Assembly (NCBI GenBank): GCA_046349915.1 | Contig: JAXMBL010000003.1 | Location: 1,736,001-1,800,000, forward strand | DNA: 64,000 nt | Direction of reading: 5' to 3' | DNA from: CAIXSC01 sp046349915 | GTDB taxonomy: Bacteria; Planctomycetota; Planctomycetia; Pirellulales; Pirellulaceae | Shown here: positions 26,987 through 35,676 of the stretch, in pieces | Position numbering within the stretch: the first letter of the stretch is position 1 | How the letters are laid out: each line of letters begins with the position of its first letter | Translations under genes and position numbers: made by a program | The notes under the pieces: model-generated | What the model was told of the DNA's origin: nothing | Database searches by the model: none | Seen by the model: the letters and a program-made list of their open reading frames with translations, nothing else

Positions 26987-28237
26987 CTACTTGCGTGGGG
27001 TGGCGATCATGTCGAGCGTGATCGAGTTGCCGGGACGAGCAACTCCACGTACTTGAGCCTTCGAGGCCGCGGGCGGTCGCTTGGGGTTGTAGTAGCGAGG
27101 GCGAAGTTCGTTCAGCTTGGCGCTGGCATCGTTGTCCGAGACATAGTAAGTGGCTTTGGCGAGATGCTCGAGATCGCTGCCCGTTCGTTGAAGCGCCTCG
27201 CGCAGTTGGCCGAAGATCTGTTCCACTTGCGTGCCGCCATCACGCAGCGATTCGCCATACAAGCCAGCGATGTAAATCGTACGCGGGTGGTGTGTCCGAG
27301 CGACTCGTGAGTAAATCGTGGGAGTCGTCATGCCAGGAGGTGTGAGGAACTCTAGATCAGTCGAAGGCGTTGAAGAATCACTCGCCGCCGACTTGCCGCG
27401 ATTAGCCGAAGCCACCAGTTCAATTTCGATGGGCAGCCCCGACTCCCACTCGACCCAAACCAGAGGGGGGGGTGGGCGCTCGCCGAAGAACTTACGGAAC
27501 TCGTCCTCCGAGTCGGCGACGGCTGCCATGGGGGTTACAAAAGACTTGACTTGGGCCACGTCGGACCACTCGAGCTTCAGGAACTTCAAGGTCGCGTCGA
27601 GGCTTTGCAGGGTGCGGAGCGTTGCTTGCCGGAGGTCGCCCTTTTCAGCTTGGCCCGCAACGTACACGCGACTGCCAACTGGCGTAATGGCCGCCAGGTA
27701 GGAAGTCGACGCAGTCGTTGGCTGTGTCGCACGCACCATGCGGACTTCCGTGTAAGCAAGTTCCAATCGACTTACTGCGACAGCATCGAGCGCGACGAGG
27801 GCGTCGGTCTGCGGAAGGCGAGTGACGACGTAACAAACGGCGGGCGGAAACTCGGCAAAGCGACCGGCCAGTTCTTTACGCACCGTCGCCGCCACTTCGT
27901 CGCTGGCGACGTAGATGTTGAGCTTCACGATGTCCGCGAGCGTCGATTGGGAGGCCGTGAGCGTGGTCGCGAGTTGATCGATGACTCGCGCGAACTGACG
28001 AGCTGCGTTCTCGCCCGCTGGGACTTTTCCCGCGGCATCGGTGGGCAGCAGTTGAGCCGTGTGGACGAGGGGACGAGCTGGCGCCACCACGGCGTCGGCT
28101 TCTCCTGGTCGTTCCGTGAGCGATATGCGTGCGATCGTGGCGGTCGAGTTGCTGGTTTTTTCTTCCGCGGGCACTGCCGTGTTTCCAGCCACTGGGAGGG
28201 CCGCGAGAAGGCAACTCAGTACCAGTAGTTTTCGCAT
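26987..28237 (-). CDS. Secreted protein with three RidA-like domains
   Basis: A 416-residue protein. A signal peptide (about 1-24) is followed by three YjgF/RidA-type modules at about 36-160, 175-278 and 305-413. Each has the family pattern (QFARVIDQLATTLTASQSTLADIVKLNIYV; ATLRTLQSLDATLKFLKLEWSDVAQVKSFV; QIFGQLREALQRTGSDLEHLAKATYYV), then a PP loop and a final hydrophobic strand. The Arg that RidA enzymes use to bind the imino acid carboxylate is missing in all three loops (PPAVCYV, PPPLVWV, PPAASKAQV). It is thus unlikely to be an imine deaminase and may be a built-in trimer used for binding. AGGAG lies 9 nt before the ATG. Confidence 0.75.
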   Translation of the reverse strand: MRKLLVLSCLLAALPVAGNTAVPAEEKTSNSTATIARISLTERPGEADAVVAPARPLVHTAQLLPTDAAGKVPAGENAARQFARVIDQLATTLTASQSTLADIVKLNIYVASDEVAATVRKELAGRFAEFPPAVCYVVTRLPQTDALVALDAVAVSRLELAYTEVRMVRATQPTTASTSYLAAITPVGSRVYVAGQAEKGDLRQATLRTLQSLDATLKFLKLEWSDVAQVKSFVTPMAAVADSEDEFRKFFGERPPPPLVWVEWESGLPIEIELVASANRGKSAASDSSTPSTDLEFLTPPGMTTPTIYSRVARTHHPRTIYIAGLYGESLRDGGTQVEQIFGQLREALQRTGSDLEHLAKATYYVSDNDASAKLNELRPRYYNPKRPPAASKAQVRGVARPGNSITLDMIATPRK

Positions 28238-28318
28238 GGGAACGGTCTCCTGAGGTCGTGGGCGGGAAGAAGAGCGGAATCAAGCGTGTGCGTGGGGAAG
28301 AACCCGAGGCAGAAGTTT

Positions 28319-29131
28319 CTATTTGTGAAATGTACGCTGATCGTCTGGGAAGACGCCGCCGCGCACTTCGTCGGTGTATTGACGGGCGGCGGATTGGATC
28401 AGCGAACGCAAGTCGACGTATTGCTTGACGAACTTTGGCACATAGCCGCTCGTTAAGCCAAGCAGGTCATTGATGACCAAGACCTGACCATCGCAAGCTG
28501 GCCCTGCTCCGATGCCAATCGTCGGCACTCGTAGGGTTTGAGTGATTTCCTCGGCCAACGGCGCGGGAATGCACTCGAGCAACACGGAAAAGGCGCCTGC
28601 TTCTTGGGCGGCGAGGGCGTCGGCGAGTAATCGTTCTCGATCCCGTTGTACTCGATAGCCGCCCATGGTGTGGACGCTTTGAGGGCGTAGACCCACATGA
28701 GCCATGACGGGAATTCCGGCGGCGACCAACCCTCGAATCACATCCGCTTGTTCGGCGCCACCTTCCAGCTTGACGGCTTGGCAGCGAGTTTCCTTGAGGA
28801 TGCGGCCGGCGGCATCGATGGCGTGGTGGACCCCGAGGTGGTTCGTGGGGAAAGGCATATCGACCAGCACGAGAGCTCGCTGGACGGCGCGTCCCACGAT
28901 CTCCGCGTGATAGATCATCTCGTCGAGCGTTACGGGGAGGGTGGAGTCGTGTCCCTGGACCGCCATCGAGAGGCTGTCTCCGACCAGGATGGCGTCGACT
29001 CCGGCTTCGTCGAGCAGTTGGGCGATGGGAAAGTCGTAGGCGGTCAGCATGGCGATCTTGCGACCGGCCGCCTTGTATCCAACGAATTCCGGGACCGTTA
29101 CGCGGGCGGTGGGTTTCTGGCTCATGGCCAC
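28319..29131 (-). CDS. panB: 3-methyl-2-oxobutanoate hydroxymethyltransferase
   Basis: A 270-residue enzyme that transfers a hydroxymethyl group from methylenetetrahydrofolate to 2-oxoisovalerate, giving ketopantoate for pantothenate and CoA. Diagnostic blocks are IAMLTAYDFPIAQLLDEAGVD, ILVGDSLSMAVQGHDSTLPVT (metal Asp and substrate Ser), VDMPF, AVKLEGG, MAHVGLRPQSV, LLECIPAPLA and TIGIGAGPACDGQVLVINDLLG. The start is GTG at 29131 (GGAGG about 11 nt upstream) or ATG at 29125; either gives the full family length. It is cytoplasmic. No other pan gene is nearby. Confidence 0.95.
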   Translation of the reverse strand: MAMSQKPTARVTVPEFVGYKAAGRKIAMLTAYDFPIAQLLDEAGVDAILVGDSLSMAVQGHDSTLPVTLDEMIYHAEIVGRAVQRALVLVDMPFPTNHLGVHHAIDAAGRILKETRCQAVKLEGGAEQADVIRGLVAAGIPVMAHVGLRPQSVHTMGGYRVQRDRERLLADALAAQEAGAFSVLLECIPAPLAEEITQTLRVPTIGIGAGPACDGQVLVINDLLGLTSGYVPKFVKQYVDLRSLIQSAARQYTDEVRGGVFPDDQRTFHK

Positions 29132-29280
29132 TATTGTTCCGTCCTCCCACCCTATTCACAAGGGACGATTTCACTGGTCAATTCCGCGACAGCACGTTAT
29201 TCTGTAGGGGTGGCTGCGCTTGCCTCCCCACCCCACCTGCCCTAAGACCCACTCCGTTCGTCAATCCGAGGTCACCCGCC

Positions 29281-30090
29281 ATGCGACTTTTGCGTCACGC
29301 TTCCGTCTTCGTGTTTATCGTGATTTTGGTTGCGGCAGCGACTCCGGTCGAGGCTCAAAACCGTCGACCGATGGGCGCCGAGGCTCAAAGAGAACCGGCA
29401 CGGGGTGGCGGAACCATTCGTGGACCCGCCATGGGCGGGATGGAAGTGGTTGGCGCTCAAGGCGAACGCTTCATCGTGCAGTTGGAGCCGCGCGCTCAAC
29501 AAGTCGAGTACGCGGCGTCGGCGGAAACCAGTTGGCTTCATTCGGGGCTGTTGGTTCGGTTTACAACCGTGATCGACAAACGAGGGAGGCTGCTCGAACC
29601 CGTAAGCCAGCTTGATGTAATCACGCTCCGCGAGGGCTATCAGTTGGGAGTGCAATCCGATACCGGGTTCGACGCCTCGAAGGAATCGGACGGTCTGTTC
29701 GAAGAGGCCAAACCGGAGAAGCCTGCGAAAAAGCAGCCGCCTGCCGAAAATATGCCTGTGACCGTGATTGGTCGGCTGACTGAGTTTAAGAACGGAAAAT
29801 TTCAGGTCGCTGTGCCGGGCGGCAGACCGCTCAAGGGCGAATTGACCGAGAACGCGAAAGTCAGCGTCGACTATGGCAATCTCAGCTTGGTGCGAGCTGG
29901 CGACAAAATTGAATTCCAAGGTTGGTCGCCCGCCGGCATGAAGCAGATCGTGTTCGCTAACCAAGTGACGGTGACCGCCACAAAGCCGCTCGCTGGCGAG
30001 GTGAAGAAGAAGCCGAGAACCGACCCGAATGCTGATAAGGACGATGAGGCCAAGCCAAGTGACAAACCTGCGGAGAAGTCAGCCGAGTAG
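29281..30090 (+). CDS. Secreted protein of unknown function, charged C-terminus
   Basis: A 269-residue exported protein starting at the ATG at 29281 (GAGG upstream). A signal peptide (MRLLRHASVFVFIVILVAAATPVEAQ) is followed by a Gly/Arg/Met-rich stretch. A beta-rich domain follows (about 55-130, VQLEPRAQQVEYAAS ... FTTVIDKRGRLLEPVSQL), then a Lys/Pro/Glu linker. A second beta-rich part (about 155-235, VTVIGRLTEFKNGKFQVAVPGGRPLKGEL ... GDKIEFQGW) suggests an OB-like or SH3-like barrel. The tail is Lys/Asp/Pro-rich. I do not recognise the family. Confidence 0.6.
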   Translation: MRLLRHASVFVFIVILVAAATPVEAQNRRPMGAEAQREPARGGGTIRGPAMGGMEVVGAQGERFIVQLEPRAQQVEYAASAETSWLHSGLLVRFTTVIDKRGRLLEPVSQLDVITLREGYQLGVQSDTGFDASKESDGLFEEAKPEKPAKKQPPAENMPVTVIGRLTEFKNGKFQVAVPGGRPLKGELTENAKVSVDYGNLSLVRAGDKIEFQGWSPAGMKQIVFANQVTVTATKPLAGEVKKKPRTDPNADKDDEAKPSDKPAEKSAE

Positions 30091-30256
30091 ACTTCGGCGA
30101 TTCACTCGGCGGAACGAACCTGTATCTTCGCCCCACATTCACGCAACACTCACCTGGGGCTGCGGCGTGTGTGTGATCGCAAGGTTCACTTAGTGGTGTT
30201 TTTTGTGCCTTAGTGGTTCGGCGGGATTATCTTGTTCGCCGCTTCCTTGGCGGCCG

Positions 30257-30285
30257 TTGCTGCTGTGAGCCTTGACCACTATAAT
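30257..30285 (+). promoter_or_regulatory. Near-consensus sigma70-type promoter of gap
   Basis: TTGCTG (30257-30262), an exact 17-nt spacer, then a perfect TATAAT (30280-30285). It lies 48 bp before the GTG start of gap and is the best promoter match seen in the window, fitting a highly expressed glycolytic gene. Confidence 0.65.
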
Positions 30286-30333
30286 CTCCGACGAAAATCG
30301 CGTAGAGAATATTTTGGGCAAAGGAGTTAGTAC

Positions 30334-31359
30334 GTGGCAATTCGCGTTGCGATCAATGGTTTCGGACGTATCGGCCGCTTGGTGTTTCGAATTTTGGCGA
30401 GCCGTCCGAACGAGTTCGAGGTCGTTGCCATTAACGACCTGACCGACACGCACACCCTGGCAATGCTGCTGAAGTACGACAGCACGCACCGCATGTTCCA
30501 AGGGACGGTCGGGAACGACGACAAGGGGATTGTGGTCAATGGACGACACATTCCTGTGCTGAAGGAACGTGATCCGGCCAAGTTGCCTTGGGGCGACATG
30601 AAGGTTGACGTCGCCCTGGAAAGCACGGGCGTGTTCACTGGCAAGAAGGACCCTGTGAAGGGTAAGGCTGGGTACGACAGCCATCTGGACGCGGGTGCTC
30701 GACGAGTTGTGTTGAGTGCGCCGGCGAAAGACACTCCCGATTTGACTGTCGTGATGGGCGTGAATGACCATCTGCTCAAGCCGGAAATGAAGTGCATTTC
30801 GAACGCCAGCTGCACCACGAATTGCTTGGCGCCGATGGCCAAGGTGTTGCATGAGAAGTTCAAGATTCAGAAGGGCCTGATGACGACGGTCCACAGCTAC
30901 ACCAACGACCAGCGTCTGCTCGACTTGGCCCACGACAACATCTATCGAGCACGAGCGGCCGGTATGAACATCGTGCCGACCAGCACCGGTGCGGCGAAGG
31001 CTGTCGGCGAAGTGATTCCTGATTTGAAGGGAAAACTGACTGGCATCGCGCTCCGCGTGCCGACGACCGACGGCAGCGTCACCGACCTGACGGCTCTGTT
31101 GTCGCGCGACGTCACCGAAAAGGAAGTGAACGAAGCGATGAAGGAAGCTGCCGAGGGGCCGCTCAAGGGCATCCTGCAGTACGTCGAGGATCCGATTGTG
31201 TCGAGCGACATCATCGGTAACCCCCATAGCTCGATCTTCGTGGCGCCCTGGACGCAAGTGATGGGCGGCAACCTGCTGAAGGTGCTCAGCTGGTACGACA
31301 ACGAGTGGGGCTACAGCAGCCGCACGGTCGACCTGATCAGCATTTTCGGCAAGATGTAG
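30334..31359 (+). CDS. gap: Glyceraldehyde-3-phosphate dehydrogenase, type I
   Basis: A 341-residue NAD(P)-dependent glycolytic dehydrogenase. The GTG start has AAGGAG at 30321-30326. The Rossmann motif VAINGFGRIGRLVFR opens the protein. The catalytic Cys sits in SNASCTTNCLAP and the partner His in VHSYTNDQRLLDLAH. RARAAGMNIVPTSTGAAKAVG and SWYDNEWGYS are classical. It forms a cytoplasmic tetramer. It is monocistronic, with its own promoter and a strong terminator. Confidence 0.97.
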   Translation: MAIRVAINGFGRIGRLVFRILASRPNEFEVVAINDLTDTHTLAMLLKYDSTHRMFQGTVGNDDKGIVVNGRHIPVLKERDPAKLPWGDMKVDVALESTGVFTGKKDPVKGKAGYDSHLDAGARRVVLSAPAKDTPDLTVVMGVNDHLLKPEMKCISNASCTTNCLAPMAKVLHEKFKIQKGLMTTVHSYTNDQRLLDLAHDNIYRARAAGMNIVPTSTGAAKAVGEVIPDLKGKLTGIALRVPTTDGSVTDLTALLSRDVTEKEVNEAMKEAAEGPLKGILQYVEDPIVSSDIIGNPHSSIFVAPWTQVMGGNLLKVLSWYDNEWGYSSRTVDLISIFGKM

Positions 31360-31393
31360 TTTTCCGCTGAGCGAACTCGCGTAGAATCTTGAA

Positions 31394-31429
31394 CCTCGTC
31401 CCGGTGGCGCCATCGGGACGAGGTTTTTT
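31394..31429 (+). terminator. Rho-independent terminator of gap
   Basis: A 10-bp perfect stem CCTCGTCCCG / CGGGACGAGG with a 10-nt loop is followed by TTTTTT, 35 bp after the gap stop codon. Confidence 0.9.
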
Positions 31430-31458
31430 CGTGAACTCACACTGACGCGAGTCGCCCA

Positions 31459-33150
31459 ATGCCGACGATTGATTTTCATCAGATTCAAGCCCCCACTCCT
31501 ACGGCGGAAGGAGCGGCTGCTGAATATGAATCTCTGAACCAAGCACTCGACGCCGCGAAAACACTCGAACAGTATCGCGATGTCTTAGCTCGCTGGGATG
31601 ATCTGCGACGACGCATCGAAACCTGGGAAGCACTCGTCTCGCTGCGCTTTCAGCAGGATACGCGTGACGAAGCGGCCCGCGCTGCTCGCGATTATGCCGA
31701 CGCCTTGCGTCCAAAGCTGACTGACCTTTCCATGCGGCTGAAACGACGCTTGCTGACGCCGCCCGCACGCGAGATGGTGGCGAGCATCTATGGCTCGTAC
31801 GCACTTGACCTGTGGGAGGCTGACGTCCTGACGTTCGAACCGGCGATCGAGCAGGACTTGGTGGATGAGTCGAAGTTGGAGGCGGACTACACCGAGTTGT
31901 TGGCGTCGGCGAAGATCGAGTTTCGAGGCGAGACCTACAATCTTTCGGGGATCGTCAAGTTTCGCGAGGATGCTGATCGTGCAACGCGACACGAATCCGA
32001 GGTGAAACGTTGGTCGTGGTTTGCTGAAAATCGCACGCAGCTCGATGACATCTACGACAAACTGGTCCGCTTACGCACCTCGATGGCGCGAAAGTTGGGG
32101 TTCGCCGACTTTATCGGGCTTGGCTACAAGCGGATGAAGCGAGTCGATTACGGGCAAGCGGACGTGGAGCGGTTCCGAGCGGAAGTGCGTGAACATCTGG
32201 TGCCGCTGGGGCGCGAGCTCCGGCAGCGCCAAGCACTCGCTTTAGGGATTGCCGAACCGAAGTTCTGGGACGAACCGGTTCATGATCCCCGGGGGAATCC
32301 CGCGCCCTTGGGCGACCACGACTGGATGATCGAACGAGCTCGCGAGATGTTCTCCGCCATGCACCCGGAGATCGGTCAGTTCTTTCAATTGATGATCGAC
32401 TCGCACTTGATGGACTTGCGAAATCGTCCCACCAAGGCTGGCGGTGGATTTTGCACTTCGTTCCCCACGGTCGGCCTTCCCTACATCTTCGCGAATTTCA
32501 ACGGCACGAAGGGGGATGTCGAAGTCTTTACGCATGAAATCGGGCATGCCTTACAGGGGTATCTCAGCCGTGAGCAGCCGCTGATCGACTATCTGTGGCC
32601 CACCTACGAGTCGTGCGAAATTCACTCCATGGGATTGGAGTTTTTGACATGGCCGCACATGGAGTTGTTCTTCGGCCCAGATGCTGATCGCTTCCGACGC
32701 ATTCACCTGGCCCAGTCGCTGCTTTTCATTCCTTACGGCGTGGCAGTCGATCACTTCCAGCATTTGGTGTATGCCAATCCTGACGCATCGCCCGCGGACC
32801 GGCATGCGATGTGGCAGGAGATGGAGCGAACGTATCTGCCCTGGCGCGATTACGGCGATTTGCCTCACTGTGTGGATGGTGGATTCTGGCAATTCCAACG
32901 CCACATCTACCTTTCGCCCTTCTACTACATCGACTACACGCTGGCTCAGACGTGTGCGCTCCAGTTCTGGGTGCACGCGAATCGTGACTTCCCCAAAACG
33001 CTCGACACCTACCTGGCGCTTTGCCGGCGAGGGGGAGAGGCGCCCTTTCAGAATCTCGCCCAATCCGCCGGGTTGCTCAGTCCCTTTACCGCGAATTGCC
33101 TGCGCGACGTAGCAGCGACGGCTCGAGCGCAATTGGACCAATTGGCTTAA
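31459..33150 (+). CDS. M3-family oligoendopeptidase (PepF-like)
   Basis: A 563-residue zinc metallopeptidase. The M3 active site VFTHEIGHALQGYL gives HExxH at 359-363 (Glu360 catalytic). The third zinc ligand Glu lies about 25-30 residues on, in YESCEIHSMGLEFL. GGFCTSFPTVGLPYIFANFNGT before the site and FYYIDYTLAQTCALQFW near the C-terminus are oligoendopeptidase F hallmarks. It trims short peptides in the cytoplasm, and there is no signal peptide. It follows the gap terminator and so is a separate unit. Confidence 0.93.
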   Translation: MPTIDFHQIQAPTPTAEGAAAEYESLNQALDAAKTLEQYRDVLARWDDLRRRIETWEALVSLRFQQDTRDEAARAARDYADALRPKLTDLSMRLKRRLLTPPAREMVASIYGSYALDLWEADVLTFEPAIEQDLVDESKLEADYTELLASAKIEFRGETYNLSGIVKFREDADRATRHESEVKRWSWFAENRTQLDDIYDKLVRLRTSMARKLGFADFIGLGYKRMKRVDYGQADVERFRAEVREHLVPLGRELRQRQALALGIAEPKFWDEPVHDPRGNPAPLGDHDWMIERAREMFSAMHPEIGQFFQLMIDSHLMDLRNRPTKAGGGFCTSFPTVGLPYIFANFNGTKGDVEVFTHEIGHALQGYLSREQPLIDYLWPTYESCEIHSMGLEFLTWPHMELFFGPDADRFRRIHLAQSLLFIPYGVAVDHFQHLVYANPDASPADRHAMWQEMERTYLPWRDYGDLPHCVDGGFWQFQRHIYLSPFYYIDYTLAQTCALQFWVHANRDFPKTLDTYLALCRRGGEAPFQNLAQSAGLLSPFTANCLRDVAATARAQLDQLA

Positions 33151-33193
33151 GGCTCGCGGTCCAGTTCGCGGTTGGGCGCCACGAAAGGTGTTT

Positions 33194-33358
33194 GACCACG
33201 AATCGCGCGAATGCCACGAATCCAGACGAAGGGTGGTGAATCCGTTGCGCGTCATCGTGCTTGCAAGGATTGTCCTCATCTCAAACAGCCAGGCGCCAGT
33301 CGCGTACCACGTATGCAACTCTGATCACTCATTCGTTCGATTCGCGCGATTCGTGGTC
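33194..33358 (+). repeat. Dispersed intergenic repeat family R1, copy B
   Basis: About 165 bp. It begins GACCACGAATCGCGCGAAT and ends ATTCGCGCGATTCGTGGTC, an almost exact inverted terminal pair of 19 bp. Internal blocks match copy A (26774-26933). A partial inverse unit continues to about 33390. It fills most of the 316-bp gap after the peptidase gene. Confidence 0.8.
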
Positions 33359-33396
33359 CCCTCATCACCTCATTCGTCCGATTCGCGGTCGAAGAT

Positions 33397-33429
33397 CAAA
33401 AAAAGCGGCCACGCAGGTGCGTGGCCGCT
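33397..33429 (-). terminator. Terminator of the lipoprotein/pilin operon
   Basis: A perfect 12-bp stem AGCGGCCACGCA / TGCGTGGCCGCT has a 2-nt centre. Read on the minus strand it is followed by seven T. On the plus strand it is followed by CAGGCTTTTT and may also act weakly there. Confidence 0.85.
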
Positions 33430-33466
33430 CAGGCTTTTTCGAGGTTGAATCAGGCGGAAAATCGCT

Positions 33467-33790
33467 TTACAGCTTTCCGAGCGTTTCCTTGGCTTTGGTC
33501 GCCGCTTGCGCGGGCGTCGCCTTGATGCCGTCAAGTCCCTCTTTCAGGATGTCGGCTTTCGCCGGATCAACCTTCTTCAGTTCCTCTACCATGAAGTCAA
33601 ACATGGTGACTTCGCTTCCCAAGGGTTGGCCGTCGGCGTAGCGCTGCAACGCCGTTTTGGCGTTGGCGAGCGGGTCGGTCGCCGTCTTCACTTGGATCTG
33701 TTCTTCCTTGACCGTGCCGCCGCAACCCCAGCAGCAAACCAGCGCTAAGCCTGCGAGCAGACCTGAAATTCTTTTCCGAAACCCATGCAT
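33467..33790 (-). CDS. Small lipoprotein downstream of DUF1559 pilin
   Basis: A 107-residue protein from the ATG at 33790 (GGGAG 9 nt upstream). The longer frame from 33808 would put the ribosome site inside the gene. A signal peptide ends at a Cys-rich lipobox region (LALVCCWGCGG). The mature part is short, Lys/Ala-rich and helical, with DPLANAKTALQRYADGQPLGSE and VDPAKADILKEGLDGI. It starts 18 bp after the stop of the pilin-like gene. In planctomycetes DUF1559 genes are often followed by such a lipoprotein, so the two probably belong together (an assembly or anchoring partner is an inference). A strong terminator follows. Confidence 0.7.
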   Translation of the reverse strand: MHGFRKRISGLLAGLALVCCWGCGGTVKEEQIQVKTATDPLANAKTALQRYADGQPLGSEVTMFDFMVEELKKVDPAKADILKEGLDGIKATPAQAATKAKETLGKL

Positions 33791-33808
33791 GAAACAAAAC
33801 TCCCGCAC

Positions 33809-34837
33809 TTAGAGATTGCCAAGAGGCTGACCGTCCCTGCGGTTGCCTAGGCGCTGAAAGGTCAATACATCAACCGTGTTTGCAATGGTGCGAACTGAGG
33901 CATCACCCAGCAGCGCGTTGACGACGCCGGGGTGCTTGCTGCGAGGGGGAATGATGCCGAAGCCCCAGTCGTGCGAACCACCTGGGCAGCAGTCGCCGCC
34001 CGCGCTGGGGAACGACCAGTTCGGCGGGGCGGCCGTGTTCAAAGTGGAAAACGCGGCCGCATACCAAGCCCACATGTTTCCATTGTTGGACTTGTAGCCA
34101 ATGGGACTGCTCTTCGCCGTCGTGCCGATCACGTTCAGTTCGGCCAGCGTGGGGAAGTCGCGGTTGACGACCGCGTTGAAGGGGCCGTTTCCAGTGTAGA
34201 AGACGTCATTGGGGAACTTGCCCGAGCCGCCCGTTTGGCCGGAGCCAGCGAGCAATTCCGAAGCGAGGAGAGTGTTGGAGAGGCCGTCGGTCACGTCCGC
34301 CATGGTGCGGTCGACTTGATAGGCGATGATGCCGTTGAAGCGATCACCAGCCCATACCGTCTCGATCGAGCTACCGGTCGACCACGCGTAATTTCCGCCA
34401 GGTCCATCCCAGCCATGGGGATGAGTGCCGCGGCGGTTGCCGGCGGGAGTCGACGGGCAGAGGAAGACCGCAAGCCGAGTGTTCATGGTGTTGGAGTACG
34501 TCCAGCCCCAGTTGCTCAGGTTGGGCTCTTGCATGTCAAACAGCGGTTGTTGTTCGACGAAGGGCAGAATGAAGTAGTTGGCGCTCAATGCTTCCCAGGC
34601 GTTGCCGCCGACTTGGCGGTAGTTCCGCGGGAACTTGCCGTTGACGTCGTGAAAATTATGCATGGCCAACCCGAGTTGTTTCAGGTTGTTATTGCAGGCG
34701 GTGCGGCGAGCCGCCTCGCGAGCCGCCTGCACGGCGGGCAGCAGCAACGCCACCAACACGCCAATGATCGCGATCACGACCAAAAGCTCGACAAGTGTAA
34801 AGCCGCGACGAGTCGCGGTTGTACGAGAATGAGACAT
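33809..34837 (-). CDS. DUF1559-family type II pseudopilin-like protein
   Basis: A 342-residue protein from the ATG at 34837 (GGAGG 7 nt upstream). The N-terminal RRGFTLVELLVVIAIIGVLVALLLPAV is a class III/type IV prepilin signal: cleavage before Phe, Glu5 conserved, then a hydrophobic helix. REAARRTACNNNLKQLGLAMHNFHD is the planctomycete DUF1559 continuation. The globular part ends with the H-x9-DG-type block SKHPGVVNALLGDASVRTI, here with DAS in place of DGS. Family members are numerous in Planctomycetes and are thought to form pseudopilus-like or cell-surface structures. It is paired with a small lipoprotein. Confidence 0.92.
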   Translation of the reverse strand: MSHSRTTATRRGFTLVELLVVIAIIGVLVALLLPAVQAAREAARRTACNNNLKQLGLAMHNFHDVNGKFPRNYRQVGGNAWEALSANYFILPFVEQQPLFDMQEPNLSNWGWTYSNTMNTRLAVFLCPSTPAGNRRGTHPHGWDGPGGNYAWSTGSSIETVWAGDRFNGIIAYQVDRTMADVTDGLSNTLLASELLAGSGQTGGSGKFPNDVFYTGNGPFNAVVNRDFPTLAELNVIGTTAKSSPIGYKSNNGNMWAWYAAAFSTLNTAAPPNWSFPSAGGDCCPGGSHDWGFGIIPPRSKHPGVVNALLGDASVRTIANTVDVLTFQRLGNRRDGQPLGNL

Positions 34838-34936
34838 AGTAGAACCTCCGGAGGATTGGGAAAGAAGACGCATTCTTCGATTCTTCATAACCAAGGCCAG
34901 CTTGTCTAGGGCGGGTTGCGATGTCCTTATCGCACA

Positions 34937-34993
34937 GCCCTTTGCGCGCTATCAAAAAGCGTGGGTGTGCGATCTCGCACACTCGCAAAGGGC
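34937..34993. other. Nested stem-loop upstream of the DUF1559 gene
   Basis: An outer stem GCCCTTTGCG / CGCAAAGGGC (34937-34946 and 34984-34993) encloses a second hairpin, TGTGCGA / TCGCACA. It lies about 100 bp upstream of the pilin start, in the 5' leader region on the minus strand. It could be a leader structure or a terminator remnant; there is no T tract. Confidence 0.45.
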
Positions 34994-35124
34994 AGACTTG
35001 CTAGCTTGAAGCATACTCCGTCCAGTCGGGGGTGGGAAACGAATTCGATCAATGACGATCAGCGGTCGACCGAGCTCCGTGTCCCACAGCTGCGAGCTCG
35101 GTGAACCTGGCGATGTCCGGCTGC

Positions 35125-35580
35125 CTAAACGCGTCGTGCTGGAGCGTCGAAGGTAAGGGGATCTGCTGGGGAGAAGGCTGGATTTTCCCCCTGCCCGTTT
35201 CCCAGGGACGCGGATAGCGTCCAGCGGGACTTGAACCACGCGATAAGTCGAGTTTTGACGAGTCGGCGGGAAAACGGCATCAGGAGCCCCAGGGCGGCCA
35301 GGTCGGTCAAAATGCCTGGGGTGAGCAGTAGGACGCCAGCGACTAATACCAGCAGGCCGTCGACCAGCGCATCCCCTGGTAACTGCCCTGCTTGGATTTC
35401 GGACCGTATGCGTCCGAATGCTCGCCAGCCTTGGTGCTTGACGAGCCATGCTCCGGCCAAACCTGTGGCGACGACCAGCAGGAGGGCGATCTTCCAGTCC
35501 GTGGAATCGGCCAGGAACATAAGGAGGCCGAGTTCCACGAGGGGAACGATCAGGAAAAGTAAGGCGAGTCGAGCAAACAT
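35125..35580 (-). CDS. fxsA: FxsA-family membrane protein
   Basis: A 151-residue inner-membrane protein. It has an N-terminal helix (LALLFLIVPLVELGLLMFLA), the second helix KIALLLVVATGLAGAWLVKHQG, the conserved RIRSEIQAGQLPGDALVDGLLVLVAGVLLLTPGILTD run and another helix before a polar tail. The P.E.G and LTPG motifs define the FxsA family, named from E. coli YjeG, whose overexpression relieves F-exclusion of phage T7. The cellular role is unknown. It is a single gene divergent from nothing nearby; the pilin gene lies downstream on the same strand. Confidence 0.9.
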   Translation of the reverse strand: MFARLALLFLIVPLVELGLLMFLADSTDWKIALLLVVATGLAGAWLVKHQGWRAFGRIRSEIQAGQLPGDALVDGLLVLVAGVLLLTPGILTDLAALGLLMPFSRRLVKTRLIAWFKSRWTLSASLGNGQGENPAFSPADPLTFDAPARRV

Positions 35581-35603
35581 GGCGTTATTGTGTCGACCGA
35601 CCC

Positions 35604-35641
35604 AGAAAAACGCAAACGCCCGCGTCGATCGACGCGGGCGT
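35604..35641 (-). terminator. Terminator of the BBP2 porin gene
   Basis: A perfect 26-bp palindrome (ACGCCCGCGTCGA / TCGACGCGGGCGT) lies 35 bp past the porin stop. On the minus strand it is followed by TTGCGTTTTTC. Confidence 0.8.
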
Positions 35642-35676
35642 CTGGATGGGAACGTGTTTTTGGACGTTCTTGACGT

